Source: CAZLLV01 sp964560325 (lineage in GTDB: Bacteria; Acidobacteriota; Thermoanaerobaculia; Multivoradales; DATKCC01). Taken from it: a stretch of 23,486 nt of DNA. Below are positions 15,948 through 23,340 of the stretch, one piece after another (within the stretch, counting starts at the first letter, position 1; every line of letters starts with the position of its first letter). A program made the translations under genes and the position numbers. The notes below the pieces were generated by a model. The model did not search any database, was not told where the DNA came from, and saw only the letters and a list, made by a program, of their open reading frames with translations. Location of the stretch: positions 1 to 23,486 of the forward strand of contig CAZLLV010000553.1 in assembly GCA_964560325.1 (NCBI GenBank), read 5' to 3'.

Positions 15948-17654
15948 ATGCACCGCTTCGCCCGCCCCGTCCTCGTCCTCGCCGCCTGCGCGGCCGTCGC
16001 CCTCGGTCTCGGCCCGGTGGGCCCGCTCGCCGTGCCGCTCGCGGCCCAGGCCCCCGCCACGGCGCCGGAGGCGGAGCCTCCCAACTCGGTCGATCCGATG
16101 GAGCCGATGGAGCCGATGGAGGATGCCGAGATCGTCGAGCTGGAGGAGACCTCCTCGAGCCGGGACGGCCGGGTGACGATCGCCGGCACGCCGGTCGACT
16201 ACACCGCCACGGTCGGCGACATCGTGCTCCGCGACGACGCCGGCGAGCCGCGGGCGAAGATGACCTACGTCTCCTACGTCAGGAAAGGCATCGCCGACCC
16301 CACGCGCCGGCCGGTCACCTTCGCCTTCAACGGCGGCCCCGGCTCGGCCGCCGTCTGGGTCCACCTCGGCGTCTTCGGCCCGAAGCGCGTCGAGCTCGAC
16401 GCCGAAGGCTTCCCCGAAGGCCCGCCGCCCGGCCGGCTGATCGACAACGAGCACTCCCTGCTCGACGCGACCGACCTCGTCTTCATCGACCCGGTCGAGA
16501 CCGGCTGGAGCCGCCCGGCGCCGGGGGTGGAGACGAGCGAGTTCACCGGCTTCACCAACGACGTGGTCAGCGTGGGCGAGTTCATCCGGCTCTGGGTGTC
16601 GCGCCACGACCGCTGGGCGAGCCCGAAATTCATCGCCGGCGAGAGCTACGGCACCACCCGCGCGGCCGGCCTCGCCGAGTACCTCCAGGGCGAGCACGGG
16701 ATGTACCTGAACGGCATCGCGCTCATCTCCTCCGTCATCAACTGGGGGACCAAGGTCTTCAACGTCGGCAACGACCTGCCGTACGCGCTGATCCTGCCGA
16801 CCTACACCGCCACCGCCTGGTACCACGGCGAGCTGCCGGAGCGCTGGGCCGGCGACCTGCGGGGCGCGCTCGACGAGGCCGAGCGCTTCGCCCTGGGCGA
16901 GTACACGACCGCGCTCATGCAGGGCGACGAGCTGCCGGCGGCCGAGCGGCGGCGGATCGCCGAGCGGCTCTCCGAGCTGACCGGGCTCTCGACCGAGTAC
17001 CTGGAGGACGCCGACCTGCGGGTCGAGATCTTCCGCTTCACCAAGGAGCTGCTGCGCGACGAGGGCAAGACCGTCGGCCGGCTCGACAGCCGCTACACCG
17101 GCATCGACCGGGACCGCGCCGGCGAGACCTTTGAGTATGACCCGGCCTCCTCGCTCACCACCGGCTGGTACGTGTCCCTGATGAACGACTACCTGCGCCG
17201 CGAGCTCGGCTACCGGACCGACCGCGCATTCCGCGCCTCGGCGGGGGAGAAGGTGCGCCCCTGGAGCTACCACGAGGAGGAGCCGCGCCTCTCCTACGGC
17301 GGGAACGCCTACGCCAACCACGCCGAAGCGCTGCGCGCCGCGATGCACCGGAACCCGTACCTCCACGTGCTCGTGCAGAGCGGCTTCTACGACCTCGCGA
17401 CCCCCTACTTCGCGAGCGACTACACGGTGAACCACATGCAGCTCGACGAGTCGGTGCGCGACAACGTCCGCGTCGCCTACTACGAGGCCGGGCACATGAT
17501 GTACATGCGGGAGGACGACCTGGCGAAGTTCCGGGCCGACTACCTGCGGCTGATCGAGGACGCGCTCGCCGAAGGACAGTCGGCGTTCGGCGGCCCGGAC
17601 CGGCCGGAGCCGGGCGTGGTCGGCGGATCGGCCGGGAGCGGGACGGGCCGTTGA
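15948..17654 (+). CDS. Secreted S10 family serine carboxypeptidase
   Basis: A 568-residue exported peptidase of the S10 family, which removes C-terminal residues from peptides at the cell surface or outside the cell. An N-terminal signal peptide (HRFARPVLVLAACAAVALGLGP...LAAQA) ends near residue 35. A short low-complexity patch follows (PMEPMEPMED, encoded by a 9-bp tandem repeat at 16097-16121). FNGGPGSAAVWVHLGVFGP is the oxyanion region. The catalytic triad is visible as Ser233 in GESYGTTR, Asp482 in SGFYDLATP and His516 in EAGHMMY. Length is slightly above typical bacterial homologues. GGAGGT at 15938-15943 supports the ATG. It overlaps the next gene by TTGA, indicating coupling. Confidence 0.95.
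   Translation: MHRFARPVLVLAACAAVALGLGPVGPLAVPLAAQAPATAPEAEPPNSVDPMEPMEPMEDAEIVELEETSSSRDGRVTIAGTPVDYTATVGDIVLRDDAGEPRAKMTYVSYVRKGIADPTRRPVTFAFNGGPGSAAVWVHLGVFGPKRVELDAEGFPEGPPPGRLIDNEHSLLDATDLVFIDPVETGWSRPAPGVETSEFTGFTNDVVSVGEFIRLWVSRHDRWASPKFIAGESYGTTRAAGLAEYLQGEHGMYLNGIALISSVINWGTKVFNVGNDLPYALILPTYTATAWYHGELPERWAGDLRGALDEAERFALGEYTTALMQGDELPAAERRRIAERLSELTGLSTEYLEDADLRVEIFRFTKELLRDEGKTVGRLDSRYTGIDRDRAGETFEYDPASSLTTGWYVSLMNDYLRRELGYRTDRAFRASAGEKVRPWSYHEEEPRLSYGGNAYANHAEALRAAMHRNPYLHVLVQSGFYDLATPYFASDYTVNHMQLDESVRDNVRVAYYEAGHMMYMREDDLAKFRADYLRLIEDALAEGQSAFGGPDRPEPGVVGGSAGSGTGR
16097..16121 (+). repeat. 9-bp tandem repeat inside the S10 carboxypeptidase gene
   Basis: The unit GATGGAGCC occurs two full times plus a partial copy, encoding PMEPMEPMED just after the signal peptide. 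In-frame copy changes would lengthen or shorten a likely flexible linker without breaking the gene. Confidence 0.7.
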
Positions 17655-18373
17655 AGCCGCGCGTCCTGGTCGAGAAGACCACCACGCCGGACGGCCGCGA
17701 GCTCGCGCTCTTCCGCCACGACGACACCTTCTTCATCGACGTCGACGGCCACGAGCTGATGTCGTCCCGGGCGCACGGCTCGGAGACGGCGCTCGCGAAG
17801 CTGGCGATCGAGGCGGCGCGGCGGGGCAGGCGGCGGGCGGGCCGGGCGGGCGAGGGACTGCGCGTGCTGGTCGGCGGCCTGGGGATGGGCTTCACCCTGC
17901 GAGCGGTGCTCGACGAGCTCGACGGCGGGCCGAAGGCGGAGGAGGCGCCCCGCGTGGTGGTCGCCGAGCTCTTCCCGGAGATCGTCGCCTGGAACCGCGG
18001 CCCGCTCGGCCCCCTCGCCGGCCACCCGTTGAAGGACCGCCGCGTCGAGGTCGAGATCGGCGACGTCGGCCGCCACGCCGCGCGGCGGGACGCCTACGAC
18101 GCGATCCTCCTCGACGTCGACAACGGCCCGGAGGGCTTCACCGTCGACAGCAACCGCCGCCACTACACCAAGAGCGGCCTCCACCGCTGGTTCCAGGCCC
18201 TCCCCCCCGGCGGCGTCCTCGCCGTCTGGTCCGCCCACCAGGAGCCGCACTTCGAAGGCCGCATGCGCGCCGCCGGCTACGAGGTGAAGACCCACTCCGC
18301 CGCCGCCCGCGTCGGCGGCAAAGGCGGCCGGCACACGATCTTCGTCGGTGTCACGCCGAAGCGGGCCGGCTAG
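17651..18373 (+). CDS. Spermidine-synthase-like protein (Rossmann methyltransferase fold)
   Basis: A 240-residue protein with the spermidine synthase/SAM-dependent methyltransferase fold. VLVGGLGMGFTLRAVLDEL (73-91) is the nucleotide-binding glycine loop, VVVAELFPEIVAWN (102-115) carries the acidic residue that would bind the ribose, and YDAILLDVDNGPEGF (149-163) is the acidic motif. The N-terminal tetramerisation beta-region of true spermidine synthases is shortened, so the substrate may not be a polyamine. The start is a TTG at 17651 that overlaps the TGA of the S10 peptidase gene, so expression is coupled to it. The enzymatic role is unknown. Confidence 0.82.
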   Translation: MKPRVLVEKTTTPDGRELALFRHDDTFFIDVDGHELMSSRAHGSETALAKLAIEAARRGRRRAGRAGEGLRVLVGGLGMGFTLRAVLDELDGGPKAEEAPRVVVAELFPEIVAWNRGPLGPLAGHPLKDRRVEVEIGDVGRHAARRDAYDAILLDVDNGPEGFTVDSNRRHYTKSGLHRWFQALPPGGVLAVWSAHQEPHFEGRMRAAGYEVKTHSAAARVGGKGGRHTIFVGVTPKRAG

Positions 18374-18440
18374 CGCCTGAATGCGGTCGATCGAGCGGTC
18401 GGGACCGGCGACGGAGGGCCGTGCTAACTTTCGACCGATC

Positions 18441-19322
18441 ATGACCGACAGCGAACGGGCTCGGCTGAAGGCCGAGTACGGAGACGTGGGGAAGCCGGTG
18501 CGGGTGTCTGCGCCCTCGCGCTGGGAAGCGGTATTGCTCGGCGTGCTCACGCCCGGGCTCGGCCACTTCTACGCCGGTGACCTCCGGCGCGGTCTCGGCT
18601 GGTGGAGCGCGATCCTCGCGTGGATCTTCGCCACCGCCTGGCTCGGCCTGTGGGACCGCTTCTGGGGCCTGCTGGTGGCGCTCGCCGTCGCCCTCGGCAT
18701 CCTTCTCGCGAGCCTGATCGACGCCGCCCTCGTCGCCGTCCGGCGATACGGCCGCGAGCGCCAGCCCTACCAGCGCTGGGAGGACTACGTCGGCTACGTC
18801 CTGTTCGCCGCGCTCGTGGTGACGCCGCTCTACCTGTGGGTGCTACCGGTGCAGACCTTCGCCATACCGAGCGAGAGCATGATGCCCGCCCTCGTGCCCG
18901 GCGACCGCGTGATGGCTCGGAAGATCTTTGGCAGCACGGACGAGACCGACCGAGGCGCCACCGTCATCGTCCGGGACGAGGAATCAGAGACGTTCTATGT
19001 CTACCGTGTAGTGGGGCTCCCGGGGGAGACGATCGAGATCCGGGGCCGCACGGTCTTCGTGGACGGCGAGCCGATCGACGACCCGTGGGGGTGGAGCGCC
19101 GGTTCGGGCGCCGCGGCACCGCCGGCGATGCGGGAGCACCTCGACGACTTCGGTCCCGAACGCGTACCCGGCGACGCCGTCTTCGTCCTCGGCGACAACC
19201 GTGATCGCTCCGTCGACAGCCGGATGCGCGGCCCCATCCCACTCGACACCCTCCACGCCCGCCCGCTCTACGTCTACTGGAGCTCGAACGACCGCTCCCG
19301 AATCGGCCGGCGGGTGGAGTGA
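18441..19322 (+). CDS. Signal peptidase I homologue with N-terminal membrane domain, catalytic Lys absent
   Basis: A 293-residue membrane protein of the S26/signal peptidase I family. Residues 30-100 form hydrophobic segments beginning with VLTPGLGHFYAGDLRRG, a TM2-like motif found fused to some signal peptidases. A further anchor covers about 116-136. Box B is IPSESMMPALVPGDRV with nucleophile Ser146; box E is GDNRDRSVDSRMRGPIP (251-267). In box D, where E. coli has IKRAVGLPGD with catalytic Lys146, this protein reads VYRVVGLPGE, so the lysine position is Tyr188 (codon TAC 19002-19004). It may be inactive, or may use another base. ATG 18441 has no Shine-Dalgarno; a leaderless message from TGCTAACTT (18422-18430) is possible. 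An in-frame ATG at 18381 is the alternative start. Confidence 0.85.
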   Translation: MTDSERARLKAEYGDVGKPVRVSAPSRWEAVLLGVLTPGLGHFYAGDLRRGLGWWSAILAWIFATAWLGLWDRFWGLLVALAVALGILLASLIDAALVAVRRYGRERQPYQRWEDYVGYVLFAALVVTPLYLWVLPVQTFAIPSESMMPALVPGDRVMARKIFGSTDETDRGATVIVRDEESETFYVYRVVGLPGETIEIRGRTVFVDGEPIDDPWGWSAGSGAAAPPAMREHLDDFGPERVPGDAVFVLGDNRDRSVDSRMRGPIPLDTLHARPLYVYWSSNDRSRIGRRVE

Positions 19323-19404
19323 CGGCTGGTAGCGCCCCGGCCCATCCGCCCGCCGCGAGACGGCGCGTTGGCATCCGGCCGACATCGATCGCTTTCGATA
19401 GGGG

Positions 19405-19432
19405 TTGACGGTAGTTCTCAAATTCGTATACT
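19405..19432 (+). promoter_or_regulatory. Near-consensus sigma-70 promoter of the Cys-rich exported protein
   Basis: TTGACG at 19405-19410 (5/6 of TTGACA), a 16-base spacer and TATACT at 19427-19432 (5/6 of TATAAT). The region is locally AT-richer than its surroundings. Transcription would start near 19440, giving a ~60-nt leader with AGGAG at 19490-19494. It is the clearest housekeeping-type promoter in the window. Confidence 0.75.
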
Positions 19433-19501
19433 CGACGAATCGTGAAAGACTTTGGTCGCCGGGTGCGGCCCGGATTTGTAACCGACTGTAGGAGATTCGT
19501 C

Positions 19502-19912
19502 ATGAAGCGCTCGGTTTTCCTGTCGGCCCTCTGCCTGGGACTGGCTCTCTTGCTGCACACCGCGCCCGCGGGCGCCACGGACGGCGACTGGGCGGGATGC
19601 TTCGTCTGCCACCCCCACGATTTCGGAACCGACCCCGATTACAAGTGCTATCAGGTGGGCAACGGCCAGAGCGGAACGGGCACCCAGTGCTCGCAGCGGT
19701 ACTTCTTCGGTGGTCACACCTGCTGGACCGAGGGTGGCGCCTGCTTCAACGTCAACTCCGGCGGCGACGACGGGTGCTGGGCGGAGGACTGTTGGAGCTG
19801 GAACGACGGCCCCGGAGGCGGCCGGGTCGGCGGTGGTGGCAACGAGTGCCACCTGCAATCCGGCAGCTACTGCCCCGCGAGCTGCATGAGCTGCACATAC
19901 TTCTACTACTGA
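19502..19912 (+). CDS. Small exported cysteine-rich protein (uncharacterised)
   Basis: A 136-residue protein I do not recognise. The N-terminal KRSVFLSALCLGLALLLHTAPAGA is a clear signal peptide with likely cleavage after Ala25. The mature ~111 residues contain 12 cysteines (33, 36, 49, 63, 74, 81, 92, 97, 116, 124, 128, 131), an even number that could form six disulfides. It is rich in Gly, Trp and Tyr, with a glycine-rich linker near 102-113 (GPGGGRVGGGG). GCFVCHP at 32-38 matches the CxxCH haem-c attachment motif, though one such motif in a Cys-rich protein may be chance. Start ATG 19502 has AGGAG upstream. The product of the large downstream gene is also exported, and the 60-base gap suggests co-transcription. 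Confidence 0.85.
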   Translation: MKRSVFLSALCLGLALLLHTAPAGATDGDWAGCFVCHPHDFGTDPDYKCYQVGNGQSGTGTQCSQRYFFGGHTCWTEGGACFNVNSGGDDGCWAEDCWSWNDGPGGGRVGGGGNECHLQSGSYCPASCMSCTYFYY

Positions 19913-19972
19913 GCCGCTCCTTCGAGACGAGACAATCGATCGGCGCCGGCGCTGTTCGGCGAACGACCCACC

Positions 19973-22231
19973 ATGTCCATGCTTCGGATACTTTTTGTTC
20001 GCATCAGCTTCTCCGCGGCGCTGTTCGCGCTGCTGCCAGGGGCCGCATGGTCACAGGAGCCACCGAATGCGGACGGAGCCGCGACGCCTGTCCGCATCGT
20101 CCTCCTCCCGCAGGGTGACGACCGCCCCGTCGCAGGAGCTCTGCACCTGGAGCCTGCCGACGGGCAGAACCGCTCCCCGATCGAGATCTCAGTCGATTCT
20201 CCACGGATCGAAACCGAGCTGCCGGCCGGAACCACCTGGACCCTCGACCCCCGGATCGACGGCTATTGGGCACCGAAAGGCTCTCTCCAGATCGGCAACG
20301 AACCCGTCGTTCTCCGGGTGCCGCTGCTGCCGACCGGCACGCTGACCGGCAAGCTCCGGCCCCCGTCCGACGGAGCCGAGCTCCCCGAGATCCTGTACGC
20401 CCGCGTCGAGTCCCCGCGAGCCAACGCTCGTCCTCGCAAGGTCGGAGGTGGGCTCTTCCCTTGCCCGATCCAAGACGATCGCACCTTCCGCTGCGAGCTC
20501 CCCGCCGCGCCTCTCGACCTCTCCTTCCGCGTCGCCGGACACGTGCCCGTCTATCGCTGGGACGTGGGCGTCGAGGCCGGGAAGGTGAGCGACATCGGTT
20601 CCTTGGAACTGGAGCACGGCTCCTCGCTGACCGGTTGGGTGGTGACCGGGGGCGGTGAGCCCCTCAGCGAGGATGTGGTGGCGACGCTCGTGCCCTCTCT
20701 GCCGGCGGGGAGCGACTCGGACGCGCTCGAGCGAGCGAGAGGAGGAGCCGAGCGGAAGCCGATCGGCGAAGACGGCTTCTTCCAGTTCACCGGCGTTCCC
20801 GCGGGTCCTTACCGCGTGGAGATCGATGCCGCTTCGCAGGGGACGGCGGTCGCGTCCATCTCGATCCGCGTCGCGGAGGAGACGCTGCTCCGCCAGCCGC
20901 TGGTGTTGCGAGCGCCCGTCGACCTCGGCATCGAGATCCTGCCCGCTCTCGACTGGGCCGGGAGGCCGTGGACGGTCGTCGTCTCGCGCGCATCGGACGA
21001 TGCGGGAACCTACGACTCCGCGCCGTTCGCCCGCCGGAGCACCGGCGAGGACGGAAGGGTCGATCTCTCGGGCCAGGCGCCCGGTCTGTTCAAGCTCGAC
21101 GTGCTCGACTCGGCCGGCAACGCCTTCTGGAGCGATCGCGTCTGGAGCGTCGACGCACCGCACGAGGCACAGCGGCTGATCGAGATCCCGCTGGTCGTCA
21201 TCGCGGGAGAGGTCACGCTCGGCGATGAACCGCTCCCCGCGAAGATCTGGTTCGGCGGCAGATACGGTGAGCGCCGCGTCGATCTCGAATCCGACGAGGA
21301 AGGCCGCTACGAAGGCGTGCTCCCCGAGGGTGGCGAGTGGCTGGTAGAGCTCCGGTCGCTCGACGGCCTGGCCCGGGCCGAGGAGCCGGTCGACGTCGAG
21401 CCCGGGAGCGACGGGGTCGCGGAGGTCGACCTGCGCCTGCCGGACACCGAGGTCTTCGGCAAGGTGCTCGACTCGGAAGGCGACGCGGTCGCCGGAGCGT
21501 CGGTGCTCGTCGGGGGGGACGGGCACAGTGTCAATCAGACTTCCGACGAACAGGGCGAGTTCCGGGTGCGCGGCCTGCCGCCGGGCTCGGTTCACCTCTC
21601 GGCGTTCCGGGACAGGCACGGTCCGCGGACTCGACGGCCCCTCACGCTTCCGCTCACCGAAGGAGTGCAGCTCGGGCCGATCGAGCTCGTCCTCGAAGAG
21701 GCGCGGACGCTGGCGGGCACGGTCCTCCATGCCGGCCGGCCGGTGGCGGGAGCGATCGTCGACGCCCACCTCCGGCCGCACGGCGGCTTCGGCGACCGGG
21801 CGCGGACCGACGCGGCCGGCCGGTTCGAGCTCCAGGTCGCCGAGAGCCCGCTCGTCGACCTGATCGTGTCGCCCCCGTACGGCGGGTTGACCACGGCGCG
21901 GATCGATCCCGCCGGCGCGGAAGAGATCGTCGTCGAGGTCGCGGAGAACCCGGGAACGCTCCGGTTCGAAGTGCCGGAGGACGAGGGGACGACCTACGGA
22001 AACCTCCTCCGCCTATCCCGCGACGAGATCCTGCTGTCGATGCAGGCGCTCGCCGGCTGGATGCAGACGAACGGCGGAGCGCCGGCACCATCCGCCCGTG
22101 ACTACACCCTCCCGCGCATGGCGCCCGGCCAGTACACCCTCTGCTTCGGCACCCGCGACCAGGCTGAAGACCTCACATGCACCTCCGGCGTCCTCACCCC
22201 CGGCGGCGTGCTCGAGCTCAGCCTTCGGTGA
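19973..22231 (+). CDS. Large exported protein with carboxypeptidase-regulatory-like beta-sandwich repeats
   Basis: A 752-residue exported protein with a signal peptide (LRILFVRISFSAALFALLPGAAWS, to about residue 27). The rest is built of repeated beta-sandwich units of CarboxypepD_reg/Ig-like type. Recognisable unit starts are GTLTGKLRPPSDGAELP (122), SSLTGWVVTGGGEPLSE (217), IAGEVTLGDEPLPAKI (410), TEVFGKVLDSEGDAVAGASVLV (492) and RTLAGTVLHAGRPVAGAIVDA (578). Several end in DGFFQFTGVPAGPYRVEI- or AGRFELQV-type strands. No catalytic domain is visible, so a structural, binding or surface role is more likely than enzymatic activity. ATG 19973 has no strong ribosome-binding site; ATG 19979 is equally possible. 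It probably shares the promoter of the Cys-rich gene. Confidence 0.85.
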   Translation: MSMLRILFVRISFSAALFALLPGAAWSQEPPNADGAATPVRIVLLPQGDDRPVAGALHLEPADGQNRSPIEISVDSPRIETELPAGTTWTLDPRIDGYWAPKGSLQIGNEPVVLRVPLLPTGTLTGKLRPPSDGAELPEILYARVESPRANARPRKVGGGLFPCPIQDDRTFRCELPAAPLDLSFRVAGHVPVYRWDVGVEAGKVSDIGSLELEHGSSLTGWVVTGGGEPLSEDVVATLVPSLPAGSDSDALERARGGAERKPIGEDGFFQFTGVPAGPYRVEIDAASQGTAVASISIRVAEETLLRQPLVLRAPVDLGIEILPALDWAGRPWTVVVSRASDDAGTYDSAPFARRSTGEDGRVDLSGQAPGLFKLDVLDSAGNAFWSDRVWSVDAPHEAQRLIEIPLVVIAGEVTLGDEPLPAKIWFGGRYGERRVDLESDEEGRYEGVLPEGGEWLVELRSLDGLARAEEPVDVEPGSDGVAEVDLRLPDTEVFGKVLDSEGDAVAGASVLVGGDGHSVNQTSDEQGEFRVRGLPPGSVHLSAFRDRHGPRTRRPLTLPLTEGVQLGPIELVLEEARTLAGTVLHAGRPVAGAIVDAHLRPHGGFGDRARTDAAGRFELQVAESPLVDLIVSPPYGGLTTARIDPAGAEEIVVEVAENPGTLRFEVPEDEGTTYGNLLRLSRDEILLSMQALAGWMQTNGGAPAPSARDYTLPRMAPGQYTLCFGTRDQAEDLTCTSGVLTPGGVLELSLR

Positions 22232-22248
22232 CGGGGGAACCGGGCCAT

Positions 22249-22551
22249 ATGTTGAGTTTCACCCCCATCGAGAGGCTGACCGACCGACGGGGCCGCCCTT
22301 ACTTCCTTTGGGACTGCGACCTGACGATGGAGGAATTCAGATCGCGGCTGGAAGATCCCGATCCCGAGGTGCGCGCCTACCTCGTCGGTAAGCTGATGCG
22401 CCAGGCCAAGCCGGACGACGTGTTCCTCTTCGTCCGGCCCCGCGAGATCCGCGAGCTGTGGCCGCGGTTGCTCCGGTACCTCGGCCGCACTCGGGATTTC
22501 TGGACCTGGCTCTTCGAAACCTGGGAGGCCCAGGGACGTGTCTGGCGGTAA
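22249..22551 (+). CDS. Conserved small hypothetical protein
   Basis: A 100-residue soluble protein. It starts FTPIERLTDRRGRPYFLWDCDLTMEEFRSRLEDPDPEVRAYLVGKLMRQAKPDDVFLFV and ends with tryptophan-rich helices (ELWPRLLRYLGRTRDFWTWLFETWEAQG). I recall similar proteins in many bacteria, often near nucleotidyltransferase (AbiEii-type) toxin genes, and possibly called DUF6922, but this is memory and not a search. No such toxin gene is in this window. ATG 22249 is preferred because GGGGGA precedes it and because an upstream in-frame start at 22177 would overlap the preceding gene with an arginine-rich tail. It sits 17 bases after the preceding stop. Confidence 0.8.
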   Translation: MLSFTPIERLTDRRGRPYFLWDCDLTMEEFRSRLEDPDPEVRAYLVGKLMRQAKPDDVFLFVRPREIRELWPRLLRYLGRTRDFWTWLFETWEAQGRVWR

Positions 22552-22599
22552 GCTCACCTCCCTACAGCGCCGAGGGAGGCTGCGAGCGGAGAAACATCG

Positions 22600-22908
22600 G
22601 TGAAAGCGAACCACCCAAGGTTCCCCAGGGTCACGTTCGACCCCGACAAGTGCGCCGGGAAAGCGTGCATCCGTGGACTGCGGGTACCTGTCTCTTCCGT
22701 TCTCTCGTACCTCGCCTCCGGGATGAGCCACGACGAGATCCTGAGCCAGTGGCCCGAGCTCGAGCAGGAGGACCTGCGGCAAGCCCTCGCCTACGCGTCG
22801 GAGGTGACCGAGGAGCGGGAGCGGCAGCACCGTGAAGGGTACGCGGAGCATCCGGTACGGCCTGGAGAGTTCGACACCTGGGAAGACGAGCAGGTTTGGG
22901 TGGAGTGA
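22600..22908 (+). CDS. DUF433 family antitoxin-like DNA-binding protein
   Basis: A 102-residue protein of the DUF433 (VapB45-like) family. The characteristic core is PRVTFDPDKCAGKACIRGLRVPVSSVLSYLASGMSHDEILSQWPELEQEDLRQALAYA (about 8-66), with the GK-C-IRGLRVPV stretch and the predicted winged helix-turn-helix that follows. Such proteins usually precede a DUF5615 PIN-like toxin. Here the next gene is SRPBCC-like, so the usual partner is missing. The GTG start at 22600 is supported by GGAGA at 22588-22592. The C-terminal tail (about 70-102) is acidic and may be the toxin-neutralising part in paired members. Confidence 0.88.
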   Translation: MKANHPRFPRVTFDPDKCAGKACIRGLRVPVSSVLSYLASGMSHDEILSQWPELEQEDLRQALAYASEVTEERERQHREGYAEHPVRPGEFDTWEDEQVWVE

Positions 22909-22917
22909 CGGCCTCGG

Positions 22918-23340
22918 ATGCCTGAGATCGTCTGGCGCCTTCGTCTGCGAGCCACGCCGGAGGCCGTCTTCGACCTGCTGACGACCGACGAGGGGCGGGG
23001 CTCGTTCTGGGCCGAGCGGACGGAGCAGGACGGGGAGGGGGTCCGTTTCCGGTTTCCCAACGGCGAGACCTTGGACAGCCGCGTTCTCGCATCGTCCCGG
23101 CCCATGCGCTTCTCCCTGACCTACTTCGGCGGCAGCATCGTAACCTTCGAGCTGCGGCCCGCCGGCTCGGGGACCGACCTGTGCCTGCGGGAGTCGACCG
23201 TCCCCGCCCAAGAGCGCGAGGAGAACCGGGCCGGCTGGGTCTCCGTCCTCCTGAACCTCAAGGCGCGCGCCGACCACGGCGTCGACCTGCGCAACCACGA
23301 CCCGGAGCTCAGCTGGTCGGAAGGCTACGTCGACAACTGA
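22918..23340 (+). CDS. SRPBCC/AHSA1-like protein
   Basis: A 140-residue protein with the START/Bet v1-like (SRPBCC) fold, probably in the AHSA1 group. Diagnostic stretches are IVWRLRLRATPEAVFDLLTTDEGRGSFWAERTEQDGEGVRFRFPNGE (about 4-50), RPMRFSLTYFGGSIVTFELRP (about 61-81) and the C-terminal helix GWVSVLLNLKARADHGVDLRNHD (about 108-130). These proteins bind hydrophobic ligands in a helix-grip cavity; the ligand is unknown. ATG 22918 starts nine bases after the DUF433 stop with no strong ribosome-binding site, which suggests coupling. No catalytic residues can be assigned. Confidence 0.88.
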   Translation: MPEIVWRLRLRATPEAVFDLLTTDEGRGSFWAERTEQDGEGVRFRFPNGETLDSRVLASSRPMRFSLTYFGGSIVTFELRPAGSGTDLCLRESTVPAQEREENRAGWVSVLLNLKARADHGVDLRNHDPELSWSEGYVDN

